A stretch of 64,000 nt of DNA, from positions 682,001-746,000 of the forward strand of contig JAWKTN010000003.1 in NCBI GenBank assembly GCA_041399065.1, written 5' to 3'. Made by a program: the position numbers and the translations under genes. The notes beneath the pieces were generated by a model. It saw only the letters and a program-made list of their open reading frames with translations. It was not told the origin of the DNA and ran no database searches. Source of the DNA: JAGQPD01 sp020426865 (GTDB lineage: Bacteria > Planctomycetota > Planctomycetia > Pirellulales > Pirellulaceae). Below are positions 54,267 to 63,500 of this stretch, piece after piece. The first letter of the stretch is position 1; every line of letters starts with the position of its first letter.

Positions 54267-54666
54267 TGGCGGCGACCACCTGGTGATGGGAAGGGTGGAG
54301 CAACCGGAAACCGGGGCGTTGGTCTGCGTCGGTGGGTTGGCGCTGCGAGTACGGGACGTATTGGAGTACGAAACATATTAATTCATACCACACATCTGTG
54401 TTGTCAACCCGTGATTTACATGTTTTACCGAATCTGACGGTTTTGAGGAAAGTGGAATCGCGCGCGAAAACGCGCAACCGTGAGCGATTTTGGCGTTCGA
54501 CGTTTTTCGTAAGCCGTGAGGACAACTTGATTTAGGGAGGCTATCCCCCGGTCTTGCCACACCATCGACGACCCCTATACTACTGGAGATCGTGGTCAAT
54601 GGACGCGGTCGATGGACGCCACGGTCCAAAGTCTTGACACGAGGTAACCCCCACGAGGTATTCAAA
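54267..54666. other. Divergent intergenic region before sdhC
   Basis: About 400 bp between the response regulator start and sdhC. An AT-rich stretch near 54370-54430 is the best place for the promoters. Minus-strand frames across it lack a plausible product. Nothing else recognised. Confidence 0.4.
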
Positions 54667-55530
54667 GTGCAGCCCACAGCACAGGCATCATTTTTGGCGC
54701 GGCACGAGTTCTTGATTCGTCGTCTGCATTCGTTAAGTGGTCTGATTCCGGTGGGTGCGTACATGGTCGTTCACTTGACGACCAACGCCAGCGTCGTGGA
54801 GGGGCCGGCGGCATTCCAACGGCTGGTCTATAAGATTCACAGTCTGGGGGCAATTCTGCCGCTGGTGGAGTGGGGTTTCATTTTCCTTCCGTTGCTGTTC
54901 CACGCAATTTTTGGTTTGGTCATCATCCGGGGTGGCCTTCCCAACAATTCCAGCTACCGATATTCGGGCAACGTGCGTTATTTTTTGCAGCGATTGACGG
55001 GAATGATTGCGTTCGCTTTCATCATGTGGCACGTGTTCCACATGCACGGCTGGTTCCACAACGAGCAGTGGTTGGCCAACGTTGCTGAGCCACTCAATGG
55101 TGCGCAATTCCGGCCCTACAACGCCGCCTCGACGGCGGGCGAAGCCGTTCAAGCCTCGCCCTTGATTACGGTCTTGTACGGTATTGGCGTGTTGGCTTGT
55201 GTTTATCATTTGGCTAACGGTTTGTGGACGATGGGGATCACATGGGGGGTATGGATCTCACCAGCCGCTCAACGTCGTGCCAACTACGCATGTGCGATCT
55301 TCGGCGTCCTCCTTGCCGTCGTCGGTCTGAGTTCGCTGGTAGGCATGAATCGTATCGACGTCGAAGCGGCTCGTGAAGTTGAGAACCAAATGTATGAGGC
55401 TCGAGTAAGTACCGGCGAGGTGACCCCGAACGATCACAAGCGTTCTGGCGAGGACCACGAATCCGAGCAGATGACCGCCGCAGCAAGTCAGCAAGATGCC
55501 CGCAACCTCACTCGCGGAGAAACGAACTAA
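54667..55530 (+). CDS. sdhC: Succinate dehydrogenase cytochrome b subunit
   Basis: 287 residues from GTG 54667 (VQPTAQASFLARHE), chosen for the CGAGG ribosome site 8 bases upstream; a GTG at 54592 would add a non-homologous lead. Membrane anchor with five helices binding heme and quinone: FLIRRLHSLSGLIPVGAYMVVHL, LVEWGFIFLPLLFHAIFGLVII, FLQRLTGMIAFAFIMWHVFHMHGWF, ITVLYGIGVLACVYHLANGLWTMGIT, ACAIFGVLLAVVGLSSLVGM. Five His positions fit the two-heme type B enzyme (Bacteroidetes/Wolinella style single-subunit SdhC). First gene of sdhCAB, 3 bp before sdhA. C-terminal tail is charged and variable. Confidence 0.9.
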   Translation: MQPTAQASFLARHEFLIRRLHSLSGLIPVGAYMVVHLTTNASVVEGPAAFQRLVYKIHSLGAILPLVEWGFIFLPLLFHAIFGLVIIRGGLPNNSSYRYSGNVRYFLQRLTGMIAFAFIMWHVFHMHGWFHNEQWLANVAEPLNGAQFRPYNAASTAGEAVQASPLITVLYGIGVLACVYHLANGLWTMGITWGVWISPAAQRRANYACAIFGVLLAVVGLSSLVGMNRIDVEAAREVENQMYEARVSTGEVTPNDHKRSGEDHESEQMTAAASQQDARNLTRGETN

Positions 55531-55532
55531 CA

Positions 55533-57551
55533 ATGGCTGGACCAAGAGTAATGATTGTCGGCGGCGGATTAGCAGGGCTGGCCGCTGCCATGGAATTGGC
55601 AGAACTCGGAATCGACGTTGATTTGATGAGCCTGACACCTGTCAAACGTTCTCACAGCGTTTGTGCTCAGGGCGGCATTAACAGCGTCAACGACCAGACC
55701 CGTCAATTGGGCGACGACGAGTGGAAACATTACGATGACACGGTATACGGCGGCGATTTTCTGCAGCACCAGCCGCCTGTCAAGGAGATGGCGTATTGGG
55801 CTCCGCGGGTGATCGACTTGATGGACCGATTGGGTGTCACCTTCAATCGCACCGGTGAGGGCTTCCTCGATCGCCGTCGTTTCGGCGGGACACTCTACAA
55901 ACGAACGGCGTTCGCGGGCGCCACAACCGGGCAGCAACTGTTGTACGCCTTGGATGAACAAGTTCGGCGATGGGAAACGGAAGGGAAGATCAGAAAATTC
56001 GAGTTCTGGGATTTCCTGAGCCCGATCATTGATGACCAGGGCATTTGCCGCGGGTGCGTTGGGCAGAATCTTGTTACCATGGAAATCCGGGCGTTCCCCG
56101 CCGATGCCACCGTGCTGGCGACCGGAGGGTGCGGGTTGATCTACGGAAGGTCGACCATGTCGATGGCCTGTACGGGAAGTGCAGCCAGCCGGTGCTTTCA
56201 GGTTGGTGTCCATTACGCCAACGGTGAATTCATCCAGGTCCATCCCACGGCCATTCCCGGCGCCGATAAATTGCGTCTAATGAGCGAATCCGCTCGCGGT
56301 GAAGGGGGACGCGTTTGGGTCCCAAGAACACCTCATGACCGCCGTCCACCCAAAGAGATCCAGGAAAAGGAACGGTACTACTTCCTGGAGGAACGCTACC
56401 CGACGTATGGCAATCTCGTGCCACGCGATATTGCAACGCGTGAGATCTTTAACGTCTGCGTCAACGAAGGATTGAGCGTGGAAACGGACCGGCAATGCGT
56501 CTATCTCGACCTGACACATATCCCTCGTCATGAACTCGATCGAAAACTTGGTGGTATTCTCGAGATCTACGAAAAGTTCCAAGGCGTCGATCCGCGGGAA
56601 GTGCCGATGAAGATCTTCCCCGCCGTCCATTATTCCATGGGCGGACTATGGGCCGACTACTCCGCCAATGCAGAAGGAGGCCTCACCGCCGGCTCACCCA
56701 AAAACCATGTCACCAACGTTCCTGGCATTTACGCCATCGGAGAATGTGATTATCAGTATCACGGCGCCAACCGCTTAGGTGCCAATTCGCTGCTGAGCTG
56801 CATCTTCACCGGATTGTTTCTCGCGCCGGGGTTGCAGAATCAATTCAAGTCAGCACAGCACAAATTGGCTGCGGATCAACCCAGCTCCTTGTTCGAAGCA
56901 GCACAACGGAAGGAACAAGAGATTCACGATTCGCTGCTGCGACGCACCGGTGGGGGTGAAAACCCCTACCTGATTCATCAACAATTGGGCGACGTCATGA
57001 CCAAGGCGGCGACCGTCGTGCGGCACAATAACCAATTGGACGCCGCCTACGAAAAGGTCAGCGAATTGGCCGAACGCGCACAGCGTTGCTCGCTTTCCGA
57101 TTCGGGCAATTGGACCAATCAAAATGTCATGTTCACGCGAGCGCTCATCGATATGTTTCCGCTCGCCCAAACCATCCTCAAGGGCGCACGGCAACGCGAC
57201 GAGTGCCGTGGCGCTCACTATAAACCAGACTTCGCCATGCCCGGTATCGAAACCGATGACCCAGTCGAACGCCGCCGCCTGGCCGAACAATGGTGCGATC
57301 GGTTCGAAGCCAATAACGCTAAGTACCTCAAGACGACGCTGGCAACATGGAATGCGGAAAAACGCGAACCCGAACTGTCGTACCAGGACGTCAATACCGA
57401 TCTGATCCCACCTCGGCCACGCCTGTACGGACTTGTCGGCGCAGAGATCATCGAGGAAGTCTGGAAAGAACGCCAACGAAAACGGACCGATAGTGGTAAC
57501 GGAAACGGAGCCAAAAAACCAGGTGGCGCTGCCGTGTCAACGGCACACTGA
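55533..57551 (+). CDS. sdhA: Succinate dehydrogenase flavoprotein subunit
   Basis: 672 residues. FAD-binding GGGLAGLAAAMELAELGIDVDL, covalent FAD site HSVCAQGGINSV (His), substrate loop RRRFGGTLYKRTAFAGATTGQQLLYALDEQ, second FAD motif ATGGCGLIYGRSTMSMACTG, active-site region HPTAIPGADKLRLMSESARGEGGRVWVP, ...IFPAVHYSMGGLWADYSANAEGGLTAGSPKNHVTNVPGIYAIGECDYQYHGANRLGANSLLSCIFTG. The C-terminal domain ends ELSYQDVNTDLIPPRPRLYG. Oxidises succinate to fumarate. In the sdhCAB operon, followed by sdhB. Confidence 0.96.
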   Translation: MAGPRVMIVGGGLAGLAAAMELAELGIDVDLMSLTPVKRSHSVCAQGGINSVNDQTRQLGDDEWKHYDDTVYGGDFLQHQPPVKEMAYWAPRVIDLMDRLGVTFNRTGEGFLDRRRFGGTLYKRTAFAGATTGQQLLYALDEQVRRWETEGKIRKFEFWDFLSPIIDDQGICRGCVGQNLVTMEIRAFPADATVLATGGCGLIYGRSTMSMACTGSAASRCFQVGVHYANGEFIQVHPTAIPGADKLRLMSESARGEGGRVWVPRTPHDRRPPKEIQEKERYYFLEERYPTYGNLVPRDIATREIFNVCVNEGLSVETDRQCVYLDLTHIPRHELDRKLGGILEIYEKFQGVDPREVPMKIFPAVHYSMGGLWADYSANAEGGLTAGSPKNHVTNVPGIYAIGECDYQYHGANRLGANSLLSCIFTGLFLAPGLQNQFKSAQHKLAADQPSSLFEAAQRKEQEIHDSLLRRTGGGENPYLIHQQLGDVMTKAATVVRHNNQLDAAYEKVSELAERAQRCSLSDSGNWTNQNVMFTRALIDMFPLAQTILKGARQRDECRGAHYKPDFAMPGIETDDPVERRRLAEQWCDRFEANNAKYLKTTLATWNAEKREPELSYQDVNTDLIPPRPRLYGLVGAEIIEEVWKERQRKRTDSGNGNGAKKPGGAAVSTAH

Positions 57552-57626
57552 TCGCCAACCTCGCCTCCGACGCCAATAGCTTTGACTTTCGCAGCCAATC
57601 ATCGCCAATAACCGAAGAGTAACGCT

Positions 57627-58475
57627 ATGACCGATGCAGGACACGGATCGCACGAAGCTTCGTTTCAAGTCAAAGTGCTACGCCAGGACGGACCCGGCAA
57701 AGCGTCCTACTGGGAACGCTTCGACGTACAGCACCAACCGGACATGAACGTGATAAGCGTCCTGCAACAAATCGCCGCCGCCGCCAAATCGGCCGACGGC
57801 CGCAATGTGGCGCCCGTCGCCTGGGACTGCAATTGCCTCGAAGAAGTCTGCGGCGCCTGCACCATGGTCGTCAATGGTCGCGTCCGACAAGCTTGCTCCG
57901 CACTCGTCGATCGCTTACTCGAAGAAGAACCCGGCGAAATCGAACTTCGCCCCATGACCAAATTCCCCGTTCTCCGCGATCTGATGGTCGACCGCGGGCG
58001 ACTCTTCCGGGCTCTTACCAAAGTCAAGGCCTGGATCCCCGTCGATGGCTATTACGATATGGGTCCCGGTCCCCAACAATCACAAGCCGAGCAGGAAGCC
58101 GCTTACCCGCTTAGCCAATGTATGAGCTGCGGGTGCTGCCTCGAAGCCTGCCCGCAATACGTGAAAGTGGAACTAGCTCAACACGACAATGAATCCGCCG
58201 AACAATTCGCCGAACGTCAACAACAATCCTTCGATCGGGCCTTTGTCGGCCCACATGCCATCAGCCAGGCCGTCCTGTTCAACGCCCACCCAACCGGACG
58301 CATGAACGCCGGCCAGCGACTCGATGCCCTCACCGCAGAGGGCGGAATCCAAATCTGCGGCAACGCCCAGAATTGCGTCGCCGTCTGCCCAAAATCAATC
58401 CCACTCACAACCTCCATCGCCCGCGTTGGCCGATCAACGACACTACACGCCATCAAGAAATGGTTCGAATCGTAA
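57627..58475 (+). CDS. sdhB: Succinate dehydrogenase iron-sulfur subunit
   Basis: 282 residues. [2Fe-2S] ferredoxin region WDCNCLEEVCGACTMVVNGRVRQAC; C-terminal clusters CMSCGCCLEACPQY and CGNAQNCVAVCPKSIPLT for the 4Fe-4S and 3Fe-4S centres. Mid-region reads EIELRPMTKFPVLRDLMVDRGRLFRALTKVKAWIPVDG. Passes electrons from SdhA to the quinone at SdhC. Third gene of sdhCAB. Confidence 0.96.
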   Translation: MTDAGHGSHEASFQVKVLRQDGPGKASYWERFDVQHQPDMNVISVLQQIAAAAKSADGRNVAPVAWDCNCLEEVCGACTMVVNGRVRQACSALVDRLLEEEPGEIELRPMTKFPVLRDLMVDRGRLFRALTKVKAWIPVDGYYDMGPGPQQSQAEQEAAYPLSQCMSCGCCLEACPQYVKVELAQHDNESAEQFAERQQQSFDRAFVGPHAISQAVLFNAHPTGRMNAGQRLDALTAEGGIQICGNAQNCVAVCPKSIPLTTSIARVGRSTTLHAIKKWFES

Positions 58476-59163
58476 TCGCTGCCGCCGAAATCTGACGCCT
58501 ATATCCCAACACCTTCTCCGCCACTCCAGCGACGTACGACCCAAAGGCGGCAAGGTCGTGAGGCTGGCTACGGCCTGGCGGGTCTCACGCTCCATCCCAT
58601 CGCCCGCCTCACGCCCCGCACCTCCGCTCCCTCCAACCTAACACTCCCCTCCCGCCATCTCCATACCTGCGGGGGGCCAAGCACCACCCAATAGGGTTGC
58701 CGGCGAGTGTCGAAAGGGGGAGCGCTCGGCGAATGCTGTCCGACGGACATGGAATTTGAGCGGGAGGGTCGTGGGAACAACGGAACCGGGGTGGCGGCAG
58801 TGGCCGACGGCGCTGCCCCAACGTCGTCGAGCGACTAGCCGTCGACCAACTGCAACCACCTAAGAAGCATCAGACCTGAATTGGCTGATTTGCACCATCG
58901 TAAAAACAGTCAAAATCGTACACACATCATCATGCGACCTGCGATGGCTCGTGGCTGATGTAATACAGATTGCGATAAACGCCCAAAAACATGTCCTTGA
59001 TCACGCAAGTCCATTCGGCCATCATCATCAAGCCGATCAACTGGCAGGATCCGGAGCACCACGACAAACGGCGTCGTCTACGTGGCTCTGCTACAATACT
59101 CGCCTGTTGGGTACCGACCAAGAAACAGCGATTATAGAAAACAGCGCCTATAGAACTCGAATC
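58476..59163. other. Intergenic, no gene seen
   Basis: About 690 bp between sdhB and the MFS gene. Several overlapping minus-strand frames at 58568-58859 have no family similarity and look like compositional artefacts. The first in-frame ATG of the MFS frame at 58951 would extend it by 71 unconserved residues. Nothing else recognised. Confidence 0.4.
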
Positions 59164-60444
59164 ATGAACACAAATCATTCACCGCTCTCCGCTTCGAATT
59201 CACAACAGGCTCTCCGGTTGGCCTGGCTGATCGTGGTCGCATTGTGGCCGGTGGCGCTGTTGAACTATCTGGATCGTCAGATGATGGCCGCGATGAAGAC
59301 ATCCATGGTCGCGGATATCGGAATTGTCAGCGACGCGCAATGGGGTCTGGCGTTGGGGGTTTTCAAGTGGGTTTATGGCGTGCTCAGCCCATTCGCTGGT
59401 TTCGTGGGAGATCGATTCAGCCGACGCTACGTGATTGGATTGAGTTTACTGGTATGGTCGGCTGCCACGTGGGCGACTGGGCATGTGGTGACCTACGAAC
59501 AATTGATTTGGTCGCGAGCGTTGATGGGCATTAGTGAAGCGTTCTACATTCCGACGGCCTTAGCGCTGATCACTGACTATCACCGTGGACCGACCCGTTC
59601 GTTTGCGGTGGGCATTCATCAAATTGCGATCTACGTTGGAACGATCCTTGGCGGTTTCGCCGGGTATGCCGCGGACTACGGCTCGTGGCGAACGGTATTC
59701 ACCTGGTGTGGTATCGTTGGGGTGCTGTATGCGGTCCCACTGCTGATTATGTTGCGTGATCGAAAGAACACCGAAACTGCGTCCGAGGGCACAGTGGATC
59801 AGGGTGTACAGCGCGCATCACTATCGACGCTATTCGCGAATCGCTCGTATTATTTGCTCGTACTCTACTTCACCTTGCCGGCATTGGCCGGTTGGGTGAT
59901 TCGCGACTGGGGACCCGATATACTGAAACAGAAGTATGATCTGGGCCAAGGCCTCGCAGGAATTTCAGCGGTAGGGTATGTCCAAATCGCGTCATTCATT
60001 GGCGCCTTCTGCGGAGGTTGGCTGGCCGACCGGGCGATGGAAAGGACGATCCGCGGTCGCATCCTCGTGAGTGCCGTAGGAATGACGCTGTTCTTGCCGG
60101 CGTTAGTCGGTATCGGGTGGGCCCCCACGCTGACCATCGCCGTCGCGTTCCTGTTCATCTTCGGCATCGGGTGGGGGTTCTTTGACTGCAACAACATGCC
60201 CATCCTTTGCCAAATCGTTCGCCCGGAATTGCGTGCCACCGGGTATGGCATCATGAATTTGGTCAGTATCAGCTGTGGTGGCGTGGCCGACTGGATTTTT
60301 GGCGAGCTGCGCGATCGCGATGTCTCGCTGACCATCATTTTCGGCGTTTTCGCTGGCGTAGCGCTCCTTTCTGTCCTAATTGTGCTGCTGATCCGCCCCA
60401 ATCCACAGCTTTGCCAGGCCGAGGAAACGGCAGCTACTTCCTAG
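59164..60444 (+). CDS. MFS transporter (anion:cation symporter-like)
   Basis: 426 residues from ATG 59164 (MNTNHSPLSASNSQQAL). About 12 hydrophobic helices with the typical first loop NYLDRQMMAAMKTSM and FAGFVGDRFSRRYVIGLSLLVWSA (MFS motif A variant D-R-F-S-R-R), RALMGISEAFYIPTALALITDY and GGWLADRAMERTIRGRI. It resembles ACS-family sugar acid/hexuronate transporters. A stretch of SO-EGTVDQGVQRAS-like soluble loop sits between halves. Substrate unknown. No operon partner. Confidence 0.87.
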   Translation: MNTNHSPLSASNSQQALRLAWLIVVALWPVALLNYLDRQMMAAMKTSMVADIGIVSDAQWGLALGVFKWVYGVLSPFAGFVGDRFSRRYVIGLSLLVWSAATWATGHVVTYEQLIWSRALMGISEAFYIPTALALITDYHRGPTRSFAVGIHQIAIYVGTILGGFAGYAADYGSWRTVFTWCGIVGVLYAVPLLIMLRDRKNTETASEGTVDQGVQRASLSTLFANRSYYLLVLYFTLPALAGWVIRDWGPDILKQKYDLGQGLAGISAVGYVQIASFIGAFCGGWLADRAMERTIRGRILVSAVGMTLFLPALVGIGWAPTLTIAVAFLFIFGIGWGFFDCNNMPILCQIVRPELRATGYGIMNLVSISCGGVADWIFGELRDRDVSLTIIFGVFAGVALLSVLIVLLIRPNPQLCQAEETAATS

Positions 60445-60575
60445 GCAGTCCGCACACTTTCATTGACTCGCCCTCCCAATCCGCTTATTTTGAGAAACAG
60501 TACTGGTACTGGGCGAAGGTGCACCTGTCTAGTTAATTAACGAAATAATGGGCAGGAATTGGGAACGAGGCAGGA

Positions 60576-63500
60576 GTGGAACGACGAAACAAACAGCGGC
60601 CGACGCGGCAGCGTCGAGCCGTCAGATCCCGTTTGCGAAACTCGGCTGGCTACGGCGCCGGGTACCGCATCTCGCGTGGCATCGAAATTCTTGAGCCCCG
60701 GGTGGTCCTCACCGGACATCCGTTGATTACCGAGTTCATGGCGAGCAACAGCGCGACGCTGCTTGACGGTGATGGCCGTTCCTCGGACTGGATTGAAATC
60801 TACAATCCCACGAGCAACACGATCGACTTGGCCGATTGGCATTTGACCGACAACCCTGACAATCTCGACAAGTGGACATTCCCGACCAAGGAACAGTCAA
60901 TTCTATTGCCGGGCGAGTATTTGATCGTCTTCGCATCGGGAGAATCGGTCGAGGACTACATCGATCGAGATGGCTACTTGCACACGGACTTCAATCTCAA
61001 CGCGGCTGGCGAATACCTGGCACTCACCGATCCAGACAACAATATCATCCACGAGTATGCTCCAAGTTATCCGCAACAGATTGGAGACGTCTCGTTTGGG
61101 TTGGCGACCAATGCCCAGCAGTTGGTTTTAATCGACAACACGCATGCGGCGTCGGCGATAGTCCCAACGGACGGTTCGCTTGACGCCGCTGTTGGCACCG
61201 AGACACCTTTGTGGACTTTGCCGAGCTTCAATGACGACACTTGGTTGAACAGCGGGAGTGGCGTAGGTGTCGGATTCGATTTTGGTGATGACGGTGTGCC
61301 AGACATTCCCAACGGAACGTTGTTACCTGGCGGGCTTGTCGGGTTTGACTTGACGGATCCCGAAGAGGACGGGACGGTCAACGGCACGATCACGGCGGGC
61401 GGCTTTCCGGGGTCACCGGCGAACGAAGAACCGCCACGGGCGTTGGACAATACGGTTGGCTCCAAATGGCTGGCATTTGAACCGACGGGAACCTACTACC
61501 AGTTTCGATTTGCGGGCGGAGATCGTTGGGCGGTGAATGCCTATACGATCACTTCCGCCAACGATGTTCCCAGCCGGGATCCCTATACTTGGACCCTCAG
61601 CGGTTCGAACGACGGCCTCAATTTTGCAGCTGTCGATACGCGTACGGCTCAGGATTTCGCCAATCGCTTTGAGACGCGACTTTACGAGTTCACGAACAAC
61701 GTTCCGTACGAGTATTATCGTTTCGATTTCCTTACCGAGTTTGGAGCGACGGGCAGCAACGCGCCGAATTCGATCCAAATGGCCGAAATCGAATTGCTTT
61801 CCACCGGCCCAGTCAACTATGGCGAATTGCTAGGATTGGATCTGCAGAGTCCATGGAACGCTTCGCAGACGAGCGTCTATCAGCGGATCGACTTTGACGT
61901 AAGCGATCCCGCGGACCTTTCATCATTGACGCTTGAAATGCAATACGATGATGGGTTCGTCGCGTATCTCAACGGGCAGCTCGTCGCATCGGCCAATGCC
62001 CCGGAGTCGCTGACGTTTCAATCGAACGCGACGGCCGAACATGAGGATGCCGATGCCATTAAACCCGTCTCGTTCAACCTGACGTCGTTCTTGGACCGTT
62101 TGATCACGGGGCAAAACGTCTTGGCAATTCACGCATTGAATGTGGATGACGCCAGTCCAGACTTGCTGTCGATTCCCAAGTTGCTTGCCACGCGAGTACT
62201 CGACGACACGGTATCGGAGGCGTACATGCCGCAACCGTCGCCTGGCGCGACGAATGTGTTGCTCGGCGCGACGCTCGGTCCACTGGTCCAGAATGTCACC
62301 GAACAGGTCGCGCAACCGACGCAGAATCAGAGTATCGTTGTCACGGCGAAGGTCACAGCGACCAGCAGCGCGATTACCGACGTCGCGCTGCACTACCGCG
62401 TGATGTACGGTGGCGAGACAACGGTAGCGATGAATGACAACGGGACTGGACAGGACCTGACGGCGGGCGATGGCATTTACACGGGCGTCATTCCGAGCAC
62501 GGCGTATGGACCGGGACAGATGGTACGGTGGTACGTAACCGCAGACAACGCTGTCGGCGGTGCGACGCGCATGCCGCCATTCTTGAAGCCCACCAATTCG
62601 GCGGAGTACTACGGTACCGTGGTGCAGAATCCTGGCGATTCATCGGATTTGCCGGTGTTTGAGTATTTTGTGCAAAACACGTCGGCTGCCGGCACTGATG
62701 CGGGGACGCGCGGTTCGGTCTATTTCCTGGGCGAGTTTTACGACAACGTTTTTGTGCGACGGCGCGGCGGCAATACGACCCAAGGACGTAAGTTCGAATT
62801 CAACGACGGGCACTACTTCTTGTTCGACCCGGTATATCCGCGAGTTGACGAGATAAACCTGAATGAACGGGGTGCCGAACCGACCTACATGCGTCAAGTT
62901 TTATCATGGGACGTATACGCGGCAGCAGGCGTTCCGGCGTCACTTGCACGCCCGTGGCATACACGTCTGAATGGTTCCTACCAGGACGTCCGAATTTTCG
63001 TTGAACAGCCCGATTCGGATCTCTTGCGGCGCACAGGGCTCGATCCCAACGGAGCACTCTATAAGGTCGGCGCCAACGGCGTGGAGAACTCGCTGACCTC
63101 ATCCACCAACGGCATCAACAAGCGCACGCGCAAGGAAGAAGACAATTCGGACTTGCAGGCACTCGTCGACGGCGTGAATCCGAACAACCCCAATCGGATC
63201 GAGTATGTCTTCGACAATGTCGATATCGCTGCGGCGATCAACTACATCGCCGCCACTTCCATCATTCACGATAACGATGCGCCCCACAAGAACTATCACG
63301 TCTATCGCGACACCGAAGGGAGTCAGCAGTGGACGTTCCTGCCCTGGGACAAAGACCTGACATTCGGCCTGAATTTTGGCTTGCCCGGCGTCATTGGCAA
63401 CCAGGATCCGTTTAGCCACCCGTTCTTCGGAGATAGCGATCACCAGAAAATAGACGGCAAGTGGAATCGCTTGATCGATGCGTTGTTTGAGATCCCCAGC

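Noticed and set aside
58568..58859. Overlapping minus-strand frames between sdhB and the MFS gene
   Set aside because: All three frames are open because of base composition; no homology or ribosome site.
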